Assembly: GCF_000808015.1 (NCBI RefSeq)
Contig: NZ_JWHR01000158.1
Location: forward strand, 1-13,295
Reading direction: 5' to 3'
DNA length: 13,295 bases
DNA from: Terrisporobacter othiniensis
GTDB lineage: Bacteria > Bacillota > Clostridia > Peptostreptococcales > Peptostreptococcaceae
Below, piece after piece: positions 1 to 7,516 of the stretch. The notes beneath the pieces are model-generated. The model was not told the origin of the DNA and ran no database searches. It saw nothing but the letters and a program-made list of their open reading frames with translations. The position numbers and the translations under genes are program-made. Numbering within the stretch: the first letter of the stretch is position 1; every line of letters starts with the position of its first letter.

Positions 1-503
1 ATCTTCATTCTATTATAATGAGTACTCATATTTAATATGCAATTCCATATTTCACCTTTATTAGTTGCCCTAAATAACAACTCATGGAATTCTTTATCTA
101 ATTTATGAAACTCAATTGCAGAATCACTTTTATTTGCAATTAATTTTTGAGTAAATAAATTCTTTTCTAATTCTATAATAATTTCATCACTAACTCCATT
201 ACAAGCTTCTTTTAGTACTTCTTTTTCCAATGTATATCTCATAAATAAACCTTGATCAACCATATTAATATCTATTAATGATATATAGGTTCCTGTCTGA
301 GGTTTAACTTCTATTAGATGTTCATTCTTTAATCTCATTAAGACTTCTCTTATTGGAGTTCTTGATATGCCTAGTTTTTCAGATAATTCTGCTTCACTTA
401 ATAATTCCCCTGGTTTTAAGTTTAAAGTCATAATATTATCTTTTAACACCCTGTAGGCATAGTCTTTACTGTTTTCTTTTTCTTTTTTTTCGTATAGTAT
501 CAA
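1..503 (-). CDS. GntR-family (FadR/FCD subfamily) transcriptional regulator, C-terminus cut by window edge
   Basis: Reading right to left from a TTG codon at 503-501, an open frame of 167 codons runs off the left edge. The TTG is preceded by AAGGAGAGG (510-518) at a 6-nt spacing, which decides the start; no ATG is better placed. Residues about 14-75 form the winged helix of GntR proteins: the recognition region reads ELSEKLGISRTPIREVLMRL, followed by the wing QTGTYIS. From about residue 80 an all-helical FCD ligand domain begins. The Asp136/His140 pair (DKEFH) sits where this subfamily binds a metal or carboxylate effector. The remaining ligands lie outside the window. FCD regulators usually repress catabolic or transport genes and respond to small organic acids. 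The target is not visible here and may lie to the left or be the gene itself, since a dyad overlaps its likely promoter. Confidence 0.9.
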   Translation of the reverse strand, partial: MILYEKKEKENSKDYAYRVLKDNIMTLNLKPGELLSEAELSEKLGISRTPIREVLMRLKNEHLIEVKPQTGTYISLIDINMVDQGLFMRYTLEKEVLKEACNGVSDEIIIELEKNLFTQKLIANKSDSAIEFHKLDKEFHELLFRATNKGEIWNCILNMSTHYNRMK

Positions 504-539
504 AATATTCCTCTCCTTGATTTCGATTATTAGTTTTTA

Positions 540-937
540 ATTATATTTTTGATGTCCTAAAATTTATGTACTAATATATTTTATACTTTTTCTTAAATAT
601 ATTAAACTCCCTTCCCCCAAACTTACATTCTTACATTAATTTTCAAATTTATATTATATCATTTATTTACTTTTGTCAAAGTAAACAGTTATAAAAACTC
701 TACTTACTATAAATATTTTATTTTTATAAAAACACATAACCATTTCATACTTACAGAAATTCCTTTTTTATAAATAAAAGTTTGGCTATGTCTATTACTA
801 TTAATATGCTCTTTTTTAAATAGTTATTATCATTTTTTATTAGTTAATCTCTTCAAGCAATTTTCTAAAATATTTTTTATTCATATGTCCTTAACTACAT
901 TCATCATGTATTTATACATCCTATATTTTATCAATAA
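540..937. other. AT-rich intergenic stretch without a recognised gene
   Basis: Apart from the promoter/dyad at 651-685 I see no open frame with a plausible ribosome site, no tRNA-like fold and no known riboswitch motif. The stretch separates the GntR gene from the gene remnant to its right and is mostly A/T runs. Confidence 0.5.
651..685 (-). promoter_or_regulatory. Likely promoter and operator of the GntR-family gene
   Basis: On the minus strand TTGACA (674-679) and TAATAT (651-656) are separated by 17 nt, and a TATAAT overlaps at 653-658 with a 15-nt spacer. An inverted repeat, TTTACTTT-TGTC-AAAGTAAA (666-685), covers the -35 box. This position would suit autorepression by the GntR protein. 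About 145 nt of leader would separate the promoter from the TTG start. The promoter call rests only on consensus match; the operator role is inferred. Confidence 0.45.
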
Positions 938-1101
938 TATAACTATAGTTATAATAATGTTAATGATAAAGTAGAAAGTAGTGCTCCACATTTAATAGAT
1001 CACGCAAAAATGTATTATCAGGCGAAGAAGTTGGAAGTCAAATAAGCAAAAAATTAGTTGAAATAGGAGAGCAAGCTTTATTAGAAAAATATAATTCTTA
1101 A
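938..1101 (+). pseudogene. 3' remnant of an unrecognised gene, frameshifted
   Basis: Two plus-strand frames join into one protein-like tail. The first reads NDKVESSAPHLIDHAK (about 962-1009). The second continues as LSGEEVGSQISKKLVEIG and ends EKYNS at a TAA (1099-1101). The switch lies near 1009-1018. No start codon or ribosome site is seen, and the frame is closed upstream at 935-937. The composition (amphipathic, Lys/Glu-rich helix) is protein-like, and a strong terminator follows 5 bp after the stop, as expected for the true 3' end of a gene. A 16-bp palindrome (938-953, TATAACTATAGTTATA) lies at its left end. I do not recognise the family. Confidence 0.4.
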
Positions 1102-1105
1102 AAGT

Positions 1106-1136
1106 AAAAAGGTGAGCATGGCTTGCTCACCTTTTT
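1106..1136. terminator. Strong bidirectional intrinsic terminator
   Basis: AAAAAGGTGAGCA (1106-1118) pairs perfectly with TGCTCACCTTTTT (1124-1136) around a 5-nt loop. The stem has a G/C-rich core and runs of T follow it on both strands. It can end the remnant on the plus strand and the acyltransferase transcript arriving on the minus strand. Confidence 0.85.
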
Positions 1137-1150
1137 ATCACTTTTAGGGT

Positions 1151-1182
1151 TTCAAATAAATACATGGCAATATTTATTTGAA
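1151..1182. other. Perfect 12-bp inverted repeat
   Basis: TTCAAATAAATA (1151-1162) and TATTTATTTGAA (1171-1182) are perfect reverse complements around the 8-nt CATGGCAA. It lies downstream of the acyltransferase gene on its strand, just before the strong terminator. The arms are nearly all A/T and no T-run follows, so it could be an accessory 3' hairpin rather than a terminator. Confidence 0.4.
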
Positions 1183-1303
1183 TAATAGTTTTATATAGAT
1201 AGTATAAATATTTGGGTAAAATATATACTACATAATAGCTTTTGTTCAGCTTACTGTAATTAAAACATTTATAAATAACAAATTAATAACCTAATGTTAA
1301 TTA

Positions 1304-3112
1304 TTAAAAAACTTGTAATACTTTGCCTTCTTCTGCTTGCATATACTCTTCAACAAATTCCTTGATTTCTATAAATGATGACATTAAATTATTTACAAAT
1401 TCATCAGCCTTATCCTTTTGTTCAATTCTTGCTGCTGAGTTTATTACTATTTCATCTTTTCCCATCGTGTAAAATATTCCAAGACCATCAATAGTTTGTG
1501 GTCCAAAAGCACAATGAGATATATATTTTCCACCAACTCCACTTGTGGATAAGAAATCATATTTTAATTCCTTATATCCTTTGTCAGTGTATAATTCAGG
1601 CACTTCATTTATTCCTAATTCTGAACCAAATCTAGCTTGTATTTGAGCAAGTCCAAATAAGTGTCTTTCTACACCAAGACCTTTTTTGCAATCTTTGATT
1701 CTTGCAACGTGTGACATTGATGCACTTTGTAATAAATTATAAAGTTCAGTACCACTTACATTTTTTTCTACGAAAGCTTTTGCAAATTCAGCTTTTTCCA
1801 TACTAGAAGATCTAGCACATTCTGTTCTTCCTTGTCTAAATTCTCTTACAGCAACTGACTCATAAGTACTTCTTATTTTTCCAAAAGTCTTATATTGCGC
1901 TGTTTGAAGGGCTATATGGAAGAATGCATCAGGGCTCATTTTTAATTCTTTAGCTTTGTTTCCTCCAAATTCAGTAAAATATTCAAAATTAAAGTGATAA
2001 GCTTCTTCCTTCTCTCTTTGTTCTTCCTTTAATTTAAATAACGATATTTTAGCATCTCTACTTAATAAAAAATCTAATTTTTTAGGGAATACAACTCTTT
2101 TAATTGAATCAACATCTATTATTCCTGTTTCTAAATCATTATTTATTAATTCAAGAACAGAGAACATTGTTGAACCATCAAATCCAGTATGCTCTATATT
2201 TGCTCCTATTTCTTTAGATTCATTTATTATAAATTGAACACTCTTATCAAAACATCTATTATTACCATCTGATAATAAAATATCTTTTGTTGATTCTTTT
2301 ACATCTTTGTATCCTTTATCTATACACATAACAAATAAAGCATCTTTTACTTCATTGAAGTTTCTTAAGTTTTCCTCTGTCACTAAAATTTGATCAAGAA
2401 TTTCTTTCCCTAAATCTCTTGTAGTTGAGGTATATAGGAAAGGATTAAAACTTTCTACTTCTTTATTATTTTTTAATGATTCCAATGCTATTATTAATGA
2501 ACTTATACCTATTCTTTGACCATTTTCATCACTTAACATTATTTTATATATATTATTATCTTTGAATACTACGCAGTAATTATTTGTTTTATCAAATTTC
2601 CCTACATAGAATTCATCCCTATTAGCATTAACCATTCTCATACTTTTGAACATCCTTAAATATTGTTCCATACATAAAGGATTTCCTTTTATCATATCAA
2701 CTGGTAAACTTTTATCCACTATTTGATGATATATTCCTGTTGTACTGTAAGCTACTCTAGCTAATATTTCTTCTAAAGAGTATTTTTCTTTATATTTTTT
2801 ATTATTTAATAATGCTGAGAAACTCACATCAGGTATTATTGAACATCTACCTTCTAAGTACATATCATCCCACATTGGAAATAACCAGCTATTATTATCT
2901 TTAATAGTATTTTTATATTCTAACAGCCTTTGATGAAGTTTTTCACCTATTCCTCCAGACTTTCCAAACTCTTCTACTATTGATTTAGTATTTTCTAATT
3001 CTTCTTTTGTTAATAATGGTTTTATCCACTCTAAATACTTTGCTAGTGTGTCTTTAAGTTCTGGTATAGGCAAAGTTTGTAATTCATTTTGATATTTTAA
3101 CATTTCTCCCAT
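1304..3112 (-). CDS. Choline/carnitine O-acyltransferase, probably carnitine-specific
   Basis: Enzyme of the carnitine/choline acyltransferase family, which moves acyl groups between CoA and a quaternary-amine alcohol. In numbering from the ATG at 3118, the N-terminus has the family opening LPIPELKDTLAKYLEWIKPLL (16-36). The catalytic His is H310 in EHTGFDG. The tunnel and substrate motifs are YES (419-421), FRQGRTE (427-433), R485 in ERHLFGL, and STSG (524-527). Thr432 and Arg485 match the residues that set carnitine against choline preference in the animal enzymes, where choline acetyltransferase has Val and Asn. Length (602-604) is close to animal carnitine acetyltransferase. No signal peptide or membrane helix is seen, so it is cytosolic. 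Start: AGGAG (3121-3125) is only 2 nt from the ATG at 3118 but 8 nt from the in-frame ATG at 3112, so I prefer 3112. It is divergent from the AraC-type gene. The chain length of its acyl substrate cannot be read from the sequence. Confidence 0.9.
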   Translation of the reverse strand: MGEMLKYQNELQTLPIPELKDTLAKYLEWIKPLLTKEELENTKSIVEEFGKSGGIGEKLHQRLLEYKNTIKDNNSWLFPMWDDMYLEGRCSIIPDVSFSALLNNKKYKEKYSLEEILARVAYSTTGIYHQIVDKSLPVDMIKGNPLCMEQYLRMFKSMRMVNANRDEFYVGKFDKTNNYCVVFKDNNIYKIMLSDENGQRIGISSLIIALESLKNNKEVESFNPFLYTSTTRDLGKEILDQILVTEENLRNFNEVKDALFVMCIDKGYKDVKESTKDILLSDGNNRCFDKSVQFIINESKEIGANIEHTGFDGSTMFSVLELINNDLETGIIDVDSIKRVVFPKKLDFLLSRDAKISLFKLKEEQREKEEAYHFNFEYFTEFGGNKAKELKMSPDAFFHIALQTAQYKTFGKIRSTYESVAVREFRQGRTECARSSSMEKAEFAKAFVEKNVSGTELYNLLQSASMSHVARIKDCKKGLGVERHLFGLAQIQARFGSELGINEVPELYTDKGYKELKYDFLSTSGVGGKYISHCAFGPQTIDGLGIFYTMGKDEIVINSAARIEQKDKADEFVNNLMSSFIEIKEFVEEYMQAEEGKVLQVF

Positions 3113-3237
3113 TGTCATCTCTCCTATTTATCCTCATTTTTTCAAAATATTACTTAATCAAAATTTTGCAATTCTAGTATGTTCATCTAGACATAATATA
3201 AGGTTAATTCCGTTTCTATAATAGCCACCTTAAGTTT

Positions 3238-3398
3238 AATGGAATTTAACTATAACCTTTGTAAATCTTTTTATGGGAAAGATTTGCATTTACAACACTC
3301 AATGAGCACATTATTGTGAATGTAAATCAATTTTGGTCTATGAAAATTTTTTATATTTAACTTAACAAAAGCAAATTTTATTATAGTTAAATTCCATT
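3238..3398. repeat. Widely spaced 18-bp perfect inverted repeat with nested hairpin
   Basis: AATGGAATTTAACTATAA (3238-3255) is an exact reverse complement of TTATAGTTAAATTCCATT (3381-3398). Inside, TGTAAATCTTT (3260-3270) can pair with AAAGATTTGCA (3278-3288), with one G-U pair on the plus strand that becomes an A-C mismatch on the minus strand. A plus-strand RNA would therefore fold better. It could be a pair of protein-binding sites, a structured leader RNA, or a tiny mobile element remnant. No target-site duplication is evident. Confidence 0.6.
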
Positions 3399-3493
3399 GA
3401 TTGACATGTCAAATAATCATCTTGACATGATATATATTATCACCTTTTTCCTTGGCAATCGTTACCTTATGCATATATAATTCCTTAGGTTTA

Positions 3494-3525
3494 TTGACTT
3501 CTTCAATGTATTTACACTAAATACA
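3494..3525 (+). promoter_or_regulatory. Candidate promoter with 19-bp operator for the AraC-type gene
   Basis: TGTATTTA-CAC-TAAATACA (3507-3525) is a perfect dyad about 85 bp before the chosen start. A TTGACT (3494-3499) just upstream is the best -35 candidate, but the -10 region at 17-nt spacing (CTAAAT) is poor. The dyad would overlap the promoter spacer and -10, a position suited to repression. The half-site TGTATTTA recurs upstream of the CaiT-like gene at 7517-7524. Confidence 0.35.
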
Positions 3526-3608
3526 ACAATTTTTGCATTATTTATATACTTTTTTTGTTTTTTGTAGTATTATCAAATCTATATAAATATTTTTTAATGA
3601 GGTATAAG

Positions 3609-5867
3609 ATGGATTACAAATTTTTGAACTATGACAACAATTTACCCATAAACATTCAGTTTTTTGATAAACAAGACAATGAACCTGAGTGGCATAAAGA
3701 TATAGAAATAATTTTAGTAGCAAGAGGAAGTGCCAATTTAGATATAAAAAACACTACTTATAATCTAGATGGAGAGAATTTAGTTTTAATCAATAGCTCT
3801 GAAGTGCACAAACTATATAATATTTCAGAAGATAGCTTAATTATAAGCTTATACTTTGATCCTCACTACTTTGAAAAATATTATACTAATTTTGATAAAT
3901 TATATTTTTCTTGCAACACTTCATTAATTATAGATATAGATTCAGATAGTAAAGAAAAATACCATAATATATTCTCATTGTGTTCTTCAATTATGTTGTC
4001 TACATTATATAATAATAATTTAGACAAAATTAAGATATTAAAAAATACTTTTAGCTTGGTAGAACACCTCATAGATAATTTTTCTTTGGAATGCAGTTTA
4101 GATAAACCTGACTTATCTGTATATCATCAAAGATTCAATAGAATCTTGCAATATATAAATGAAAACTATACTAATAAAATTACTTTATCTGACTTAGCCC
4201 AAAGAGAATATTTAAGCACTCATTATGTTTCTAGATTTTTTAATAAATATATGGGCGTGGGTTTTATAAAATACTTAAATAATTTTAGATTGGAAAAATC
4301 CATGTATGACCTTGTTAATACTAATAAAAGCATACTTGATTTATCCTTAGATCATGGATTTTCATCTTTAAAGTCTTATAGAAATACGTTCTTTGAAAAA
4401 TATAATATGTCTCCATCTGTTTATAGAAAAAATTATACATCTGCTAATAATATGACTGAAAGTAATAGTATCCTTCCAAGCAAAAACATTGCTGAATTTA
4501 TTGATTATTTACAAAAATACGAAAGCAATCAATTTAGTAATCCTAGGGTTGAGTATATTACTAAAGAGATAAACGGTGTATCTTTTTCTAAAAAAAATTG
4601 GGTGAACTTTGAAAAGATTTTTTACTTTGATAACGTTTATGATGCTTTAAACTCCAATTGGCAAAAATATTTTACTAAAAGTATTGAGTTGATCAAACCT
4701 GATTTTATAAAATTTGCTGGTATTTTTAATGAATCCATGTATGATTACGATTCAATTAGAAATACTTATAACTGGTACAATTTAGAAAGTGTTTTAGACT
4801 TTTTTTCAAATATTCATATTACTCCGTTTTTAAAACTTGAATATGATGTAAAAAAAGAATCCATAAAAAAATTCTTTGCTAGACTGGAGTCTTTTATATT
4901 ATTTTGTATAAATAAGTATGATTTGGAGTCAGTGAGAGAATGGAAGTTTGAACTTTCTTCTGTGGAAAAAGATTATCCTAATATGATTAAATTCTATAGA
5001 ACCATCTTAGATTTAATTGCAGAAACTCCAACTTTATCAAAACTAAACTTTGGCATAGACTTTACTATTAATAGTAATTTCCACAAAGAGTATTTTATAA
5101 AATATATACAAGACAAAAAAATCAACTTTATCTCTGTATATGCTTCAGAAAAAGATTTCTTAGATACTAAAGATTTTGTTAGAATTTTACTAATGAAAAC
5201 TAAAAAACTAATGAAAATAAAAACTTATTTTATTCAACAAGCAGAGAATCACTATTTAAATGATACTAGCTATAAAGCCACAAAAATAGTTCACAATGTT
5301 CTAAATGACTATTGTGAGTGTGACTCTCAATTTAATTTTATAGATAGTTCTAGCAACTTAAGTTTATTCAAAGGTGATACTGGCATGCTTACTTACAATG
5401 GCATAAATAAACCAAGTTTTAATGCTTTGTTTGTATTAAGTAAATTAAATGGTTATTTAGTTGACTGCGGAAGTGGTTATATTATAACTAAAAAGCAAAA
5501 TTCTTATAGCATATTACTTTATAATCATCAAAATATACCAGACTATTTTAATCATAAAAGTGAAAATTATGATAAATTATATAAAAATGCTAAATTAAAA
5601 ACTAAATTTATAGATTTAAAAATAAATTTGGAACCTGGTAAGTATAGTCTAAAATCTTATATTTTTAATAAAAAGAACGGTTCCATATATGACGAGTGGA
5701 TAAAAATGGGAAAACCTTCTGTTTCAAATCGAGAGGTATTAAGATTTCTGAAATCAAAAGAAAGTATCGGCCTAAAATTCTCTGATACTTCAGTAGAGAA
5801 CTCTTTACATTTAAAAGAGCACATAATCTTAGGTAGCTTAAAACTAATAGAAATAAATAAAGTTTAA
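3609..5867 (+). CDS. AraC-family transcriptional regulator with degenerate GH39-like C-terminal domain
   Basis: A 752-residue cytosolic regulator in three parts. Residues 1-150 form a cupin-like sensing domain (EWHKDIEIILVARG, SSEVHKL). Residues 168-277 form the double helix-turn-helix of AraC proteins, with LSDLAQREYLSTHYVSRFF, DLSLDHGFSSLKSYRNTF and the closing NMSPSVYRKNY. Residues about 310-750 resemble family 39 glycoside hydrolases: FIKFAGIFNESMYDYD, VLDFFSNIHITPFLKLEYD, WKFEL, NDTSYKATKIV, GMLTYNGINKPSFNAL and GSIYDEWIKMG. The WxFExWNEP acid/base motif reads WKFELSSVE (445-453) and the TEW nucleophile region reads QQA (543-545). Both catalytic glutamates therefore seem lost, and the domain probably senses rather than cuts. 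Start: GAGG (3599-3602) lies 6 nt before the ATG at 3609, while the frame stays open back to 3555 without a ribosome site. It is divergent from the acyltransferase and convergent with the CaiT-like carrier; control of both is inferred. Confidence 0.88.
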   Translation: MDYKFLNYDNNLPINIQFFDKQDNEPEWHKDIEIILVARGSANLDIKNTTYNLDGENLVLINSSEVHKLYNISEDSLIISLYFDPHYFEKYYTNFDKLYFSCNTSLIIDIDSDSKEKYHNIFSLCSSIMLSTLYNNNLDKIKILKNTFSLVEHLIDNFSLECSLDKPDLSVYHQRFNRILQYINENYTNKITLSDLAQREYLSTHYVSRFFNKYMGVGFIKYLNNFRLEKSMYDLVNTNKSILDLSLDHGFSSLKSYRNTFFEKYNMSPSVYRKNYTSANNMTESNSILPSKNIAEFIDYLQKYESNQFSNPRVEYITKEINGVSFSKKNWVNFEKIFYFDNVYDALNSNWQKYFTKSIELIKPDFIKFAGIFNESMYDYDSIRNTYNWYNLESVLDFFSNIHITPFLKLEYDVKKESIKKFFARLESFILFCINKYDLESVREWKFELSSVEKDYPNMIKFYRTILDLIAETPTLSKLNFGIDFTINSNFHKEYFIKYIQDKKINFISVYASEKDFLDTKDFVRILLMKTKKLMKIKTYFIQQAENHYLNDTSYKATKIVHNVLNDYCECDSQFNFIDSSSNLSLFKGDTGMLTYNGINKPSFNALFVLSKLNGYLVDCGSGYIITKKQNSYSILLYNHQNIPDYFNHKSENYDKLYKNAKLKTKFIDLKINLEPGKYSLKSYIFNKKNGSIYDEWIKMGKPSVSNREVLRFLKSKESIGLKFSDTSVENSLHLKEHIILGSLKLIEINKV

Positions 5868-5925
5868 CCTCAATTATCAATTTATCTTTTATCCAAAGAA
5901 CATACAAAAGATAAATACCTTATAA

Positions 5926-5960
5926 ATAAAAGAGCTCGATAAATTATCGAGCTCTTTTAT
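5926..5960. terminator. Shared bidirectional terminator
   Basis: A 35-bp near-perfect palindrome centred on 5943, with core AGAGCTCGAT / ATCGAGCTCT and A/T flanks. The T-run is best on the minus strand (CTCTTTTATTTAT). It sits between the stop of the AraC-type gene (5867) and the convergent CaiT-like gene, whose TAA (5957-5959) lies inside the right arm. Confidence 0.85.
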
Positions 5961-7495
5961 CTAATATGATCTTTTCCTTCCTCTGCCATTTTGAAAAATG
6001 ACCATGTAAGTAAACACATTAAAATGATTCCTGGTATTACAGTTATATTTGTTGAAGATTGTATTGTTTCTAAAGGGCCATCTATAAGTATGAATATAGA
6101 TGGTATTAAAGCTAGAAGTATTGCCCAAAATAACCTAGACCATCTAGGTGGCTCTTGATTCTCATCTAAATGCTCTACTGTACAAGATGCTATAATATAT
6201 GATATTGAGTCAAATGTTGTTGATGCAAATATTATTGCGCCTATTGTAAATAAAAATATAACTACTTTCCCCATTTTTAACATCCCCAGTATTTTGAATA
6301 TAGTAGCATTTGCACCAAAATTCTGTAAATATGATATGACATCAAATGTTCCGCTAATCTGTAAGTATAGTCCATAGTTACCAAGTATCACAAATACTAA
6401 AGCACATCCTAAAGTTCCATATATAATAGCTCCAGATATCATTTGTCTAATAGTTCTTCCCTTTGAGATTTTTGCTATAAACATTCCTATTATCGGAGCT
6501 GATATTACCCACCATCCCCAATAAAACACTGTCCAACGTTCTGGAAATCCTGAGTTATTGATTGGATCTAGCCAGGTACTCATTTTAAGGAAGTTTTGAC
6601 CTATTACTCCAATACTTGTCACTCCCATTTTTATTATAAAAACTGTAGGTCCTGTTATAAATACAAATAGTAAAATACCAACTACTATGCCTACATTTAT
6701 ATTACTTAAAACCTGTATTCCTTTTTTAAGTCCAAAATAAGAACTAATTGTAAATATTGCTACTATCAATAACAATATGACTAAACTTAAGTTTGTAGAT
6801 TGTTTCATATTAAATATTTCACTTACACCTGTTGATACCATTGGTACACATAGCCCTAAACTTGTTGCACATGCCCCCATTGATGCAAATATAAATATTA
6901 TATCTATGGTTTTACCTAAATAACTATCTGCTTTTTCTTTAAGAATAGGCTTTAAAGCATGACTAACTTTGAAAGCATTTTCCTTTTTAACAAAATAACA
7001 GTATGCTATTGGTAATGCTGGTAAAACATATAATGCCCATCCTGTTGGACCCCAGTGAAATATTCCATAAGATGCTGCAAATTCAGCAACTTGCCACGAG
7101 CCCGCTTCCATTCCAAAAGGTGGTTTTACATAATAGAAAATCCATTCTATTACACCCCAATACATTACGCTTGAACCAATCCCTGCACAAAACATCATAG
7201 TTGCCCAACTTATGGTCTTATACTCAGGTTTATCATTTTTATCTCCAAGTACAATATCTCCATATTCGCTAAAACATATATAAATACATATACCTATAGC
7301 AAAAAGGCCTATGAGAATATTTAAGAACCCAAAATTTGTCATTAAATAATCACTAATAGATCTTATAAATTCTTCTCCTATATCACCTAAAAATAACATA
7401 GGTATACTTAAACCTATAACTAAAAATAAACTACCTAAAAAAACAAACTTATCAATTACAATATTATTTTGCCTATTATTAAAACTATTTGCCAT
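5957..7495 (-). CDS. BCCT-family transporter, CaiT-like (carnitine/gamma-butyrobetaine antiporter type)
   Basis: A 512-residue membrane carrier of the betaine/carnitine/choline transporter family with about 12 hydrophobic helices. TM3 reads FCAGIGSSVMYWGVIEW (102-118), with the family glycines and an acidic residue (E117) where CaiT has its conserved Glu. HWG (147-149) and KGRTIRQM follow the usual pattern. The substrate helix WTVFYWGWW (321-329) matches the tryptophan box of enterobacterial CaiT, whereas Na+-coupled betaine carriers have WWxSW; here that third Trp is Ser332. This favours a Na+-independent exchanger of carnitine-like compounds, though the substrate is inferred. AAGGAG (7504-7509) lies 8 nt before the ATG. 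It is separated from the next BCCT gene by 235 bp with a hairpin, so it probably has its own promoter. It converges with the AraC-type gene, two genes away from the carnitine acyltransferase. Confidence 0.9.
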   Translation of the reverse strand: MANSFNNRQNNIVIDKFVFLGSLFLVIGLSIPMLFLGDIGEEFIRSISDYLMTNFGFLNILIGLFAIGICIYICFSEYGDIVLGDKNDKPEYKTISWATMMFCAGIGSSVMYWGVIEWIFYYVKPPFGMEAGSWQVAEFAASYGIFHWGPTGWALYVLPALPIAYCYFVKKENAFKVSHALKPILKEKADSYLGKTIDIIFIFASMGACATSLGLCVPMVSTGVSEIFNMKQSTNLSLVILLLIVAIFTISSYFGLKKGIQVLSNINVGIVVGILLFVFITGPTVFIIKMGVTSIGVIGQNFLKMSTWLDPINNSGFPERWTVFYWGWWVISAPIIGMFIAKISKGRTIRQMISGAIIYGTLGCALVFVILGNYGLYLQISGTFDVISYLQNFGANATIFKILGMLKMGKVVIFLFTIGAIIFASTTFDSISYIIASCTVEHLDENQEPPRWSRLFWAILLALIPSIFILIDGPLETIQSSTNITVIPGIILMCLLTWSFFKMAEEGKDHIR

Positions 7496-7516
7496 AAAAT
7501 ATACTCCTTGCTGACA

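Larger units (their letters stand above)
3126..3608. promoter_or_regulatory. Divergent regulatory region between acyltransferase and AraC-type gene
   Basis: About 480 bp with no convincing gene. It holds, in order: an 18-bp inverted repeat whose arms lie ~125 bp apart (3238-3255 and 3381-3398); several TGTAAATC-like words on both strands (3260-3267, 3289-3295 reversed, 3321-3328); a 12-bp palindrome TTGACATGTCAA (3401-3412); and a 19-bp dyad (3507-3525) next to the regulator gene. A minus-strand TATAAT at 3380-3385 lies in the right arm of the 18-bp repeat. A promoter for the acyltransferase may be there, but the nearest TTGACA-like box is 21 nt away, so the match is imperfect. The density of dyads fits a controlled divergent promoter region. 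Confidence 0.5.

Noticed and set aside
3238..3398. A known riboswitch or T-box leader
   Set aside because: I could not recognise any conserved riboswitch core or T-box sequence; only the inverted repeats are supported.
3555..3608. Eighteen-residue N-terminal extension of the AraC-type protein
   Set aside because: The extension MFFVVLSNLYKYFL looks like a membrane anchor but lacks a ribosome site, while GAGG is well placed before the ATG at 3609.
3538..3723. Minus-strand open frame of 61 codons over the start of the AraC-type gene
   Set aside because: It overlaps the 5' end of a well-supported gene antisense, lacks a good ribosome site, and its composition looks like the shadow of A/T-rich coding DNA.
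7003..7200. Plus-strand frame of 65 codons inside the CaiT-like gene
   Set aside because: Fully antisense to a well-conserved membrane protein gene; no ribosome site or family resemblance.
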